Shown piece after piece: positions 43,417 through 50,965 of a stretch of DNA of 64,000 nt (positions within the stretch are counted from its first letter, which is position 1; each line of letters opens with the position of its first letter). The position numbers and the translations under genes were made by a program. Origin of the DNA: Aliamphritea hakodatensis. Its GTDB lineage: Bacteria > Pseudomonadota > Gammaproteobacteria > Pseudomonadales > Balneatricaceae. Under the pieces are notes generated by a model, which did not search any database, was not told where the DNA came from, and saw only the letters and a program-made list of their open reading frames with translations. The stretch covers positions 2,976,001 to 3,040,000 of the forward strand of contig NZ_AP025281.1 of the NCBI RefSeq assembly GCF_024347195.1, given 5' to 3'.

Positions 43417-44715
43417 TCAGTTAAGAAACGGTGACCAGGCCGGCTCACGAACATCACCGCGATCGGATGGCAGACGGTATTTAACATTACCGTCCAGAGA
43501 CACCGCCCCTAATACACCCCGGCCACCGGCCTGGGTTGCGTACATTACAATGCTGCCGTTTGGTGCAATCGTTGGCGATTCATCCATCGCTGTCTGTGTC
43601 AGCAGATCCAGACGGCCGCTCTGCAAATCCTGAACAGCAATATGGAAAGAACCGCCCTGCTGATGCACCATGGTCAGGTAACGACCATCCTGAGTCAGAC
43701 GACCACGGGCATTGTAGTTACCTTCAAACGTCAGACGGGTAATATCACCGGTCGGTAAATAGACCTGATAAATCTGTGGCTGGCCACCCCGGTCTGACGT
43801 GAAGATCAATGATTGACCATCAGGTGTCCAGGAAGGTTCCGTATCAATTCCAAAATGATGCGTCACCCGGTTTAAACGGCGCTGTACCAGATCCAGAACA
43901 TACACTTCAGGGTTGCCGTCCTTCGACAGCACCAGTGCCAGTTTATTGCCATCAGGCGACCACGCTGGCGCACCGTTGAGGCCCGAGAATGACTGAACCT
44001 TTTCACGGCGACCGGTAGACAGATACTGGATGTAAATTGCGGGACGGCCGGTTTCGAAGGAGACGTAAGCCAGCTTAGTGCCGTCACGGGACCAGGTCGG
44101 TGACATGATAGGCTCATCAGACTGAAGAATGGTCTGCGCGCCGTAACCGTCCGCATCCGCCATTTGCAGCTTATAATCGTAAACGCCGGAACGGACCAGA
44201 TCTGCGGTTACATACACTATACGGGTCGAAAACGCACCGCGGATACCGGTCAGGGCTTCATAAATTTTATCGCTGATATAGTGTGCCACAGCCCGCAGAT
44301 TCGAGAAGTTGGCATTCACCACCTCCCCCAAAATGCGTTCTTCTTTGAGCACGTCGAACATTTCTACGGCCACCTCAAGATTGCCGTCCACCTGCGGATT
44401 AATCCGGCCAATCACCAGAAAATCCGTCCCGGATACCCGCCAGTCCCGGAAAAACACACCTGAACGCTCCGACGGGAAGCTCAGCATATTGTCCTGAGAC
44501 ATCATCGAGAACAGGCCAGTGGTTTTCAGGTCATTGGTGACAATTTCTGCAATATCCTGCGGTAATGCGGTATTACCGCTCCAGGCAAAAGGCACAACCG
44601 CCACTGGGGTTGGCTCGTCCACCCCTTCGGTAATTTCAATGGTTAATTCAGCCCTGGCAAGTAAACTGAAAAAGAGTAGGCATACCATGATTGTGCCGGA
44701 CAACATTCTGCTCAT
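43417..44715 (-). CDS. tolB: Tol-Pal system periplasmic beta-propeller TolB
   Basis: A 432-residue protein with signal peptide (VCLLFFSLLARAE), an N-terminal alpha/beta domain (VAVVPFAWSGNTALPQDI) and a six-bladed propeller of WD40-like PD40 repeats, seen as recurrent SPTWSRDGTKLAYVS, APAWSPDGNKLALV, EPSWTPDGQSLIFTSDR and SPTIAPNGSIVMY. It binds Pal and relays TolA contact across the periplasm. The start overlaps the tolA stop (ATGA) with GGAG about 10 nt upstream. Confidence 0.97.
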   Translation of the reverse strand: MSRMLSGTIMVCLLFFSLLARAELTIEITEGVDEPTPVAVVPFAWSGNTALPQDIAEIVTNDLKTTGLFSMMSQDNMLSFPSERSGVFFRDWRVSGTDFLVIGRINPQVDGNLEVAVEMFDVLKEERILGEVVNANFSNLRAVAHYISDKIYEALTGIRGAFSTRIVYVTADLVRSGVYDYKLQMADADGYGAQTILQSDEPIMSPTWSRDGTKLAYVSFETGRPAIYIQYLSTGRREKVQSFSGLNGAPAWSPDGNKLALVLSKDGNPEVYVLDLVQRRLNRVTHHFGIDTEPSWTPDGQSLIFTSDRGGQPQIYQVYLPTGDITRLTFEGNYNARGRLTQDGRYLTMVHQQGGSFHIAVQDLQSGRLDLLTQTAMDESPTIAPNGSIVMYATQAGGRGVLGAVSLDGNVKYRLPSDRGDVREPAWSPFLN

Positions 44716-45785
44716 TGACGAAGATCTCCAGGGTTAAATAACAAATCAAATTTTCTGAACTGCCGGTCAAACAATGCAGACTGCATGTCCTGCAACTGAT
44801 CGAACCGTTCAACACGCTTCACCGCCCGAATGGCGCTCTCATCAAACAATGCATCACCACTGGAGCGCTTCACGTAGACGTTGTCCACTTCTCCTGTGGG
44901 GAATAAATGAATCGTCAGCGTTACCTTCATGCCATTCCTCGCACTGGGCGGACGGCTCCAGCGACGCTGAATTTCACCTTTAATATAGGCAGTATAACTA
45001 TTTACGCTGGCAGCATCGGCCAGCTCCTGTGCAATACGGGCTTCTTCGGCAATTTCAGCATCAAGTGCAGCCTGTAATGCTGCCTCAGCCTTTTTCCGCT
45101 CAGCTTCAGCCTTTTTACGCTCAGCCTCTTTCTTACGCTTAGCTGCTTCAGCTTTCTTACGTTCAGCGTCTTTTTTACGCTTAGCTTCTTCTGCTTTCTT
45201 ACGCTCTGCTTCTTTCTTACGCTTAGCCTCTTCAGCTTTCTTACGTTCGGCTTCTTTTTTGCGCTTAGCCTCTTCAGCCTTTTTACGTTCGGCTTCTTTC
45301 TTACGTTTGGCCTCTTCTGCTTTCTTCTGTTCAGCTAACTTTTTAGCCTGCTCGGCTTTTTTGCGCTCAGCTTCCTGCTTAGCCACTTCAGCTTTCTTCC
45401 GCTCCGCTTCCTTTTTCTGCTCTTCAGCCTTTTTACGCTCGGCTTCCTGCTTAACTTCTTCAGCCTTCTTGCGCTCCGCTTCCTGCTTAGCGTCTTCAGC
45501 CTTTTTACGTTCCGCTTCCTGTTTCGCGTCTTCCGCTTTCTTCTGTTCAGCCTGCTGTTTTTTCAGTTCTTCAGCTTTTTTGCGGGCTTCTTCTCGTTTC
45601 TTCGCCTGCGCTTCTGATGCTTTACTCTTGGATGTCAGGTCAACAATGCTCGCCTGAACATGACGCGGCGTAACCTTACGTTCATCGTCCGCATGGCCAA
45701 ACCATGAATTAAATAACAGCGTCAGCACAACTGCATGCAGTGATACAGCGAGAAACGTAGGTATGATATAAGATCGGGAATTCAC
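44712..45785 (-). CDS. tolA: Tol-Pal system protein TolA
   Basis: A 357-residue protein that starts at GTG 45783-45785. One membrane helix (IPTFLAVSLHAVVLTLLFNSW, about 8-28) contacts TolQR. A long Lys/Glu/Ala helix (about 60-240) spans the periplasm, and a small C-terminal domain (about 265-357: YTAYIKGEIQRRW, KVTLTIHLFPTGEVDNVYV) binds TolB and Pal. The helix is built of six 12-residue then five 14-residue repeats (see repeat entry). It uses proton-motive force via TolQR to hold the outer membrane to the dividing septum. Confidence 0.96.
   Translation of the reverse strand: MNSRSYIIPTFLAVSLHAVVLTLLFNSWFGHADDERKVTPRHVQASIVDLTSKSKASEAQAKKREEARKKAEELKKQQAEQKKAEDAKQEAERKKAEDAKQEAERKKAEEVKQEAERKKAEEQKKEAERKKAEVAKQEAERKKAEQAKKLAEQKKAEEAKRKKEAERKKAEEAKRKKEAERKKAEEAKRKKEAERKKAEEAKRKKDAERKKAEAAKRKKEAERKKAEAERKKAEAALQAALDAEIAEEARIAQELADAASVNSYTAYIKGEIQRRWSRPPSARNGMKVTLTIHLFPTGEVDNVYVKRSSGDALFDESAIRAVKRVERFDQLQDMQSALFDRQFRKFDLLFNPGDLRQ
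45120..45545 (-). repeat. Tandem repeats coding the TolA domain II helix
   Basis: Six 36-bp units (45330-45545; residues 81-152, pattern RKKAEDAKQEAE) are followed by five 42-bp units (45120-45329; residues 153-222, pattern RKKAEEAKRKKEAE). The change of unit adds two lysine-rich residues per repeat. Near-identical units make the tract prone to length change by slippage or recombination. Confidence 0.85.
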
Positions 45786-45792
45786 AGTTGCT

Positions 45793-46209
45793 TTACTCAG
45801 TCACCAGGCCAACACTCGGGGCACCGGCCTGTTGCAACAATGTCATCAGCATCACAACGGCTTCATAATCGACACCCTTATCACCTCTGACCAGCAAAAG
45901 CGTCTTTGGGTTCGTTGCCAGCACTTTGCTAACCCGCTCAAACACCACATCTTCGCTGACGGCTTCCGCCGGATCACCGCCGATATCAATATAATAGTTG
46001 CCGTCTTTATCAACCGTGACAATAACCGGTTCGTTGTCCTGGGTATCTACCGGATCTGCACCCGCCTGTGGCAGTTCAACATTAACGCCCTGAGTAAGCA
46101 TCGGCGCGGTTATCATAAAGATAACCAGCAGCACCATCATGACATCAATATAGGGAACCACATTGATTTCGGCGTTCAGCTTACGGGATTTTTTCTGACG
46201 TCTGATCAT
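45793..46209 (-). CDS. tolR: Tol-Pal system protein TolR
   Basis: A 138-residue protein. The single membrane segment contains the proton-path aspartate motif (INVVPYIDVMMVLLVIFMIT), followed by a periplasmic ExbD/TolR domain ending LLVRGDKGVDYEAVVMLM and QQAGAPSVGLVTE. It works with TolQ as the motor for TolA. The tolQ stop is 12 nt upstream. Confidence 0.96.
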   Translation of the reverse strand: MIRRQKKSRKLNAEINVVPYIDVMMVLLVIFMITAPMLTQGVNVELPQAGADPVDTQDNEPVIVTVDKDGNYYIDIGGDPAEAVSEDVVFERVSKVLATNPKTLLLVRGDKGVDYEAVVMLMTLLQQAGAPSVGLVTE

Positions 46210-46221
46210 AACATTAACCGT

Positions 46222-46902
46222 TTATTGTCCGGCATGTGCACGGCGGTGCAGCACACTGGAAAACTCATCGGCAAAGGTTTCGTAGCTGTTCATCAGTGTT
46301 TCAGTCTGAGCAGAGTAGCGGTTGTAGGCAATGACCGCGGGGATTGCCGCAAACAAACCGATAGCCGTTGCAATCAGAGCCTCGGAAATGCCCGGTGCAA
46401 CGGATGCCAGTGTCGCCTGATGGACATTTGCCAGCCCGCGGAAAGAGTTCATGATCCCCCATACGGTACCGAACAGACCAATATACGGGCTGGTAGAACC
46501 GACCGTCGCCAGGAAAGGCAAATTGGTTTCCAGACGCTCTTCTTCACGGGCCAGTGCCACTCGCATGCTACGCTGCGCACCATCCATCACGGCATCCGCA
46601 TCCACACCTGGCTGCTGATTAAGACGGGTAAACTCTTTAATGCCGGCCCGGAAAATATTTTCAGCACCGTTATCAGCATCCGGGGAATGATTGACTTCCC
46701 GGAACAGCTGACTGAGGTCCATACCGGACCAGAAACGGTCTTCAAAATAATGTAATTTCTGTTTTGCCTGGCGTAATACAGCGTGACGCTGGAAAATCAT
46801 TACCCAGGAAACGACCGATGCAAGTAACAGCAGTAACATAACCAGTTGAACAACTACGCTGGCATTTACCACCAGACTCCAGATCGACATTTTATCCGGC
46901 AC
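46222..46902 (-). CDS. tolQ: Tol-Pal system proton channel TolQ
   Basis: A 226-residue inner-membrane protein of the MotA/TolQ/ExbB family with three membrane segments (VVQLVMLLLLLASVVSWVMI; YIGLFGTVWGIMNSF; ALIATAIGLFAAIPAVIAYN) and the conserved GTVWGIM and ATAIGLFAAIPA motifs. Start GTG 46900-46902 has AGAGG 8 nt upstream; ATG 46890 in frame has none. It is the first gene of tolQRAB. The ybgC thioesterase gene that usually precedes tolQ is missing. Confidence 0.96.
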   Translation of the reverse strand: MPDKMSIWSLVVNASVVVQLVMLLLLLASVVSWVMIFQRHAVLRQAKQKLHYFEDRFWSGMDLSQLFREVNHSPDADNGAENIFRAGIKEFTRLNQQPGVDADAVMDGAQRSMRVALAREEERLETNLPFLATVGSTSPYIGLFGTVWGIMNSFRGLANVHQATLASVAPGISEALIATAIGLFAAIPAVIAYNRYSAQTETLMNSYETFADEFSSVLHRRAHAGQ

Positions 46903-46958
46903 AGTCTGAACCTCTTCCGTTTATACAAAAAAAATTATTTAGCATGAGATAGTAGCCG

Positions 46959-46981
46959 GATAAAGAATTAAAATCTTTATC
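46959..46981. repeat. 8-bp inverted repeat upstream of tolQ
   Basis: The arms GATAAAGA and TCTTTATC are separated by 7 nt, 57-79 bp before the tolQ start. It is AT-rich, so it is a weak terminator at best; an operator is as likely. Confidence 0.55.
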
Positions 46982-47225
46982 TTTTTTACAAAATTCAATT
47001 ATTTGGCTGCTGATCCGGCAGGCAGTTTTCTGGCGTGCTTTAGTACAGATAATCACCTGATTTTACAGGTAAGCAACAGCCACCTTCGTTTTTCAGGTAA
47101 TTTTCAGCATACTGAATTAAGCTCGCCTGACGTCCGGATGTCTGACTGACCTGACCGCATTCTGAGTTTCTCAATGCTGGCCATGAAAAGAGACAGCAAT
47201 GATTGCCGGAAGTTTATTTTTTCCA

Positions 47226-47257
47226 TAAAAAAACCGGGTAAAAAACCCGGTTTTTTA
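47226..47257. terminator. Terminator of the DksA/TraR-like gene
   Basis: The arms AAAACCGGGT and ACCCGGTTTT enclose AAAAA and have A/T tracts on both sides. It lies about 25 nt after the stop codon. Confidence 0.85.
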
Positions 47258-47279
47258 ATTTTACCCCGCCGTACGTTAT

Positions 47280-47651
47280 TCAGCCTTCAAAATTAGACTG
47301 ACAGCCGATACATAACACCGCGACAGGATTCGCCTTAAGGCGATTCAACTCAATCATTTCCCCACAGCTTTCACACTCACCGTAAAGGCCATCATCCAGC
47401 CGTTGCAAAGCATGTTCAGCAGCCCGTACCTCACCTTCCAGCTGCTGTATATGCGCCAGTAACTGCACCCGGTGCGCACTGGCACTTGCCTGCTCAGCAT
47501 TGTCGACTGGCTGAGCCACATCCACAACAGCCAGCTCTGCTCTTTGTTGCTCCCTGATCTGCGTCAGATCTTCACGCAACTGGGCAATTAACTGCCGGAC
47601 ATCTCTTCTCAGATCAGCCAGCTGGGACTGCGACAATTCACAGCGTCTCAT
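47280..47651 (-). CDS. DksA/TraR-family C4 zinc-finger protein
   Basis: About 123 residues; ATG 47649-47651 (a GTG one codon earlier is possible) with GGAG upstream. The N-terminal two-thirds is a long coiled-coil helical hairpin (LADLRRDVRQLIAQLREDL, EGEVRAAEHALQRLDDGLYG). The C-terminus has a C4 finger CESC-N17-CIGC of the DksA/TraR type. True DksA is about 150 residues with DxxDxA at the coil tip; here the tip reads VVDVAQPVDNAEQ, so it may bind the RNA polymerase secondary channel but is probably a DksA paralogue rather than DksA itself. Confidence 0.82.
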   Translation of the reverse strand: MRRCELSQSQLADLRRDVRQLIAQLREDLTQIREQQRAELAVVDVAQPVDNAEQASASAHRVQLLAHIQQLEGEVRAAEHALQRLDDGLYGECESCGEMIELNRLKANPVAVLCIGCQSNFEG

Positions 47652-47787
47652 CACATCTCTACTCCGGATCCTTCGTATAAATTCAGCGATGCGCCCCTGG
47701 CCCTCTCTGGCCCGCCGGCAATCTGCACCACACTGTTTTGTTAAGATGTAATATTAAACATTCATGAAAAGCGCACCATGACGCACG

Positions 47788-48801
47788 TCAATCGCGTTTA
47801 GGTAATTCCAGTCCAAAGTGCGCATAAGCGTGATCAGTGACCACTCGGCCACGGGGCGTTCGCATCATATACCCCTGCTGGATCAGATAAGGCTCAAGTA
47901 CATCTTCAATGGTATCCCGCTCTTCACTGATCGCTGCCGCAAGGTTATCCACCCCAACCGGCCCACCACCAAATTTTTCAATCATGGCGAGCAGCAGCCG
48001 GCGGTCCATATGATCGAAACCCCGGGCATCAACATTCAGCATATTCAGTGCCAGATCAGCCATTTCACGGGTTATCTCACCGTCACCGCGGACTTCTGCA
48101 AAATCCCGGGCACGACGCAATAAGCGGTTAGCGATTCGCGGCGTCCCCCGGGAACGGCGGGCCACCTCAATAGCACCTTCATGTTCAATTGCACAGCCGG
48201 ACAAACGGGCAGACCGCTCGACAATGCTGGTCAGGTCATCAATGTTATAAAACTCCAGCCGCTGCACAATGCCAAACCGGTCACGCAGCGGCGACGTCAG
48301 CAAACCGGCTCTGGTAGTCGCGCCCACCAGAGTAAAAGGCGGTAACTCCAACTTAATTGACCGGGCAGCCGGACCTTCACCGATCATGATATCCAGCTGA
48401 TAGTCTTCCATCGCCGGATACAGGACTTCTTCAACGGATGCACTCAGCCGGTGGATCTCATCAATAAACAGCACATCACCGGGTTCAAGATTGGTCAGCA
48501 TCGCCGCCAGATCACCGGCCTTTTCCAGTACCGGCCCGGAGGTGGTTTTTATTTCACTGCCCATTTCACTGGCGATAATATTCGCCAATGTCGTTTTGCC
48601 CAGCCCCGGCGGTCCGAATACCAGGGTATGATCCAGCGCTTCGCCACGCTTTTTAGCCGCGCCAATGAAGATTTCCATCTGCTCGCGCACCACCGGCTGA
48701 CCCACATAGTCTTCCAGTGATTTCGGACGAATAGCCCGGTCCTGCACTTCTTCTGCAGCCGGCACAGACACCGGCGATACAAAACGATCCGCTTCGATCA
48801 T
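47788..48801 (-). CDS. ruvB: Holliday junction branch-migration ATPase RuvB
   Basis: A 337-residue hexameric AAA+ motor (E. coli 336). Motifs: Walker A FGPPGLGKTTLA, Walker B VLFIDEIHRLS, sensor/arginine-finger region GATTRAGLLTSPLRDRFG, and a C-terminal winged-helix DNA-binding domain ending GYMMRTPRGRVVTDHAYAHF across family motifs. With RuvA it drives branch migration; RuvC then cuts. It follows ruvA by 19 nt. Confidence 0.97.
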   Translation of the reverse strand: MIEADRFVSPVSVPAAEEVQDRAIRPKSLEDYVGQPVVREQMEIFIGAAKKRGEALDHTLVFGPPGLGKTTLANIIASEMGSEIKTTSGPVLEKAGDLAAMLTNLEPGDVLFIDEIHRLSASVEEVLYPAMEDYQLDIMIGEGPAARSIKLELPPFTLVGATTRAGLLTSPLRDRFGIVQRLEFYNIDDLTSIVERSARLSGCAIEHEGAIEVARRSRGTPRIANRLLRRARDFAEVRGDGEITREMADLALNMLNVDARGFDHMDRRLLLAMIEKFGGGPVGVDNLAAAISEERDTIEDVLEPYLIQQGYMMRTPRGRVVTDHAYAHFGLELPKRD

Positions 48802-48820
48802 CAGTTAACCCTTATCTCAG

Positions 48821-49444
48821 TTATCCCTGCACCATACTTTTCAGCGCGGCACGGATCAAGGATTCGCTGCTGGCACCGGGCTCCAGGCCTTTTTCTGCAG
48901 CAGCAATGGCCTTGGTCGCCTGTACAGGTTTATACCCCAGTGCAACCAGTGCACTTTCAGCTTCAGCCCGGTTATCCGCAACCGGCGGCGCGTCACCAAA
49001 ATCATCGGTCAGGGTGAAGTCCGCCACATCATCCACCTGGAAGTCTTTAATCTTATCCTTCATTTCGATCAGCAGGCGTTCGGCGGTTTTCTTACCAACG
49101 CCCGGCAACCGCACCAGCGCAGCGGTATCTTCAAACTGCACACTCTGCACAAACTCCGAGACACTGATGCCGGACAAAATCGTCAGCGCCAGCTTCGGCC
49201 CCACGCCATTTACCTTAATGAGCGTGCGAAACAGCGAACGCTCCTGGCGGTCATAAAAACCGTACAGTAACTGTGCATCTTCCCGCACCACCATATGGGT
49301 AAACAGCACCACCGTCTGCCCCACTCCCGGCAAACGGTAAAAGGTGTTCATTGACGCATCCACTTCATAGCCGACACCGTTTACATCCAGCACCAGCTGC
49401 GGCGGCACCTTTTCCAGCAATTCACCTTTAAGACGACCAATCAC
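48821..49444 (-). CDS. ruvA: Holliday junction-binding protein RuvA
   Basis: A 207-residue tetramer-forming protein (E. coli 203): OB-fold domain I (MIGRLKGELLEKVPPQLVLD split as family motif), helix-hairpin-helix domain II (NGVGPKLALTILSG and LPGVGKKTAERLLIEMKDK), a flexible linker and domain III that contacts RuvB (ALVALGYKPVQATKAIA). It is separated from ruvC by the TRIC-family gene, leaving a 45-nt gap before its start. Confidence 0.97.
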   Translation of the reverse strand: MIGRLKGELLEKVPPQLVLDVNGVGYEVDASMNTFYRLPGVGQTVVLFTHMVVREDAQLLYGFYDRQERSLFRTLIKVNGVGPKLALTILSGISVSEFVQSVQFEDTAALVRLPGVGKKTAERLLIEMKDKIKDFQVDDVADFTLTDDFGDAPPVADNRAEAESALVALGYKPVQATKAIAAAEKGLEPGASSESLIRAALKSMVQG

Positions 49445-49489
49445 GTATTGTTTCCTTCACTTATAGAGGCTGCCAGACAACCCGAAATA

Positions 49490-50200
49490 CTAACCCCGTT
49501 CTTTATCGTCGCGACGCTCAAGTTTATGACCGGCAACGATAAACTCCGGCAGACAGATATCACCAAATACGGCTGCCATACGGATAATAAAAATAATTGA
49601 AATTGATAATGCCACTAATACAACAGGATGCATGGAACCTTCCAGCCACACATACAGTACTGCGCCAATGATTGAACAGGTGGCGTATAACTCACCGTGA
49701 CGGTGCAGGATCAGCGGAATCTGACGGGTAAGGACATCCCGGACCATGCCCCCGGCACAGCCGGTGACCATCGCCATCATGACAACAATAATGGCAGGCA
49801 ACTCAAGACTGATGGCCTTCTGCGCTCCCAGCACGGTAAACAGCGCCATGCCCAGCGCATCGAGAATGATCAGCAGACGGCGCGGATAGCGTAAATAACG
49901 GCATACCCAGAATGCCCCAACCGCTGAAATAACGGCAGTCCATATATAGGTATCATTCTGAATCCATAGCAGCGGATGAATGTCCAGGGTCAGATCCCGG
50001 ATAGTACCGCCCCCCAGCGATGTCACGACAGCCAGCACTACAACGCCGAGGATGTCCATGTGTTTACCCTGTGCAGCCAGTGCACCGGTAATTGCAAACA
50101 CAGCAACGCCCACAAGCTCTGTCATATAAACAAATTCAGAGAGGGTAAAAAATAGGTTCATTTTAAAGTCTGCGGTCCAGCCAAATTCATCACTTAACAT
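49490..50200 (-). CDS. TRIC-family (UPF0126/YicG-type) membrane channel inside the ruv operon
   Basis: A 236-residue membrane protein with about seven hydrophobic segments and the duplicated TRIC motif: VFAITGALAAQGKHMDILGV with GGGTIRDLTLD in the first half, ALGMALFTVLGAQKA with GCAGGMVRDVLTRQIP in the second. Bacterial TRIC proteins form trimeric cation (K+) channels; some UPF0126 members are linked to glycine uptake. The start (ATG 50198-50200, GGGGG 5 nt upstream) overlaps the ruvC stop by 7 nt, so it is translated with ruvC. No functional link between this channel and Holliday-junction processing is known to me. Confidence 0.9.
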   Translation of the reverse strand: MLSDEFGWTADFKMNLFFTLSEFVYMTELVGVAVFAITGALAAQGKHMDILGVVVLAVVTSLGGGTIRDLTLDIHPLLWIQNDTYIWTAVISAVGAFWVCRYLRYPRRLLIILDALGMALFTVLGAQKAISLELPAIIVVMMAMVTGCAGGMVRDVLTRQIPLILHRHGELYATCSIIGAVLYVWLEGSMHPVVLVALSISIIFIIRMAAVFGDICLPEFIVAGHKLERRDDKERG

Positions 50201-50709
50201 AAGCGCCCCCGCCGACTCCCCTTAGCACCTGCCATGGCTATAAGGCTGGTACGGGTGTGGGCATGACACAGCGCAATGGCCAGCGCATCTGCCGCATCCG
50301 CCTGCGGCAGACCGGGCAGCTTCAGAATGGACATCACCATATGCTGTACCTGAGATTTATCCGCTGAGCCTTTCCCTACGACAGCCTGCTTAACCTTACG
50401 GGCCGCATATTCGGCTACCGGCAGACTCTGATTAGTGCCGGCCACAATGGCCACACCCCGCGCCTGGCCCAGTTTCAGGGCAGAGTCGGCATTACGGGCC
50501 ATAAATACCTGCTCGATGGCCATTTCCTGCGGACAGTAATGCTCGATAATTTCGGTCACCCCGGCATAGACCTGCTGCAACCGCTCCGGCAGCTCGTCCC
50601 CTTTAATCCGGATGCAGCCGCTGGCAACATATTCATTCTTACTGCCTACCGCATTGATAATGCCGTACCCGGTTATCCGTGAACCCGGATCAATTCCTAG
50701 AATCAGCAT
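50194..50709 (-). CDS. ruvC: Crossover junction endodeoxyribonuclease RuvC
   Basis: A 171-residue dimeric resolvase (E. coli 173). The four catalytic acids are recognisable: Asp in ILGIDPGSRITGYG, Glu in MAIEQVF, and the Asp pair in ADAADALAIALCH. It ends with a basic tail (KGSRRGR). It is the first gene of ruvC-TRIC-ruvA-ruvB. A LexA-box-like palindrome overlaps the predicted -10 region 50 bp upstream, so the whole operon may be SOS-induced. Confidence 0.97.
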   Translation of the reverse strand: MLILGIDPGSRITGYGIINAVGSKNEYVASGCIRIKGDELPERLQQVYAGVTEIIEHYCPQEMAIEQVFMARNADSALKLGQARGVAIVAGTNQSLPVAEYAARKVKQAVVGKGSADKSQVQHMVMSILKLPGLPQADAADALAIALCHAHTRTSLIAMAGAKGSRRGRLC

Positions 50710-50756
50710 GGCGTTGTGAGATATCCCCGGTCATCCAATAAAACTGTACGAATACA

Positions 50757-50772
50757 CTGTATTTTTATACAT
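50757..50772. promoter_or_regulatory. LexA-box-like site upstream of ruvC
   Basis: CTGTATTTTTATACAT matches 13 of 16 positions of the gammaproteobacterial LexA consensus (CTGT-N8-ACAG type), failing at the last G and two central bases. It overlaps a minus-strand TATAAA that could be the ruvC -10. Confidence 0.5.
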
Positions 50773-50813
50773 ACTATCATTGCTTCAGCCAGGCATCTAC
50801 GTACAACAGACAT

Positions 50814-50846
50814 AAAAAAACCGGGAGATGAATCCCGGTTTAATTT
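50814..50846 (-). terminator. Terminator of aspS
   Basis: The arms AAACCGGGA and TCCCGGTTT with loop GATGAA are followed on the minus strand by a T-run. It stands about 125 nt past the aspS stop. Confidence 0.85.
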
Positions 50847-50904
50847 TCGTATCACTTTCACGCTACAGTTCAGGACTGTTCTGATCTGAGCAAGGCCCAG
50901 CATC

Positions 50905-50953
50905 CGGATAAGTGATCCGATTCAGCTTCACCGCCAGAGCGCCCGGCGGTGAA
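50905..50953 (-). repeat. Two extra stem-loops in the aspS 3' untranslated region
   Basis: A perfect 9-bp inverted repeat (TTCACCGCC at 50927-50935 and GGCGGTGAA at 50945-50953, loop 9) starts 13 nt after the aspS stop; CGGAT-AAGTG-ATCCG follows at 50905-50919. Neither has a T-tract; both precede the real terminator. Confidence 0.55.
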
Positions 50954-50965
50954 CAGGGGTACTGC

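Larger units (their letters stand above)
46903..47279. other. Intergenic region upstream of tolQ
   Basis: 377 nt without a gene. Next to tolQ it holds a perfect inverted repeat GATAAAGA-N7-TCTTTATC (46959-46981) followed on the plus strand by six T, and at the far end the terminator of the DksA-like gene (47226-47257). The tolQRAB promoter must lie here but I could not assign it with confidence. Confidence 0.45.

Noticed and set aside
45259..45657. Plus-strand Ala/Ser/Cys-rich frame opposite tolA
   Set aside because: Its repetitive sequence is only the reverse of the TolA Lys/Glu/Ala repeats.
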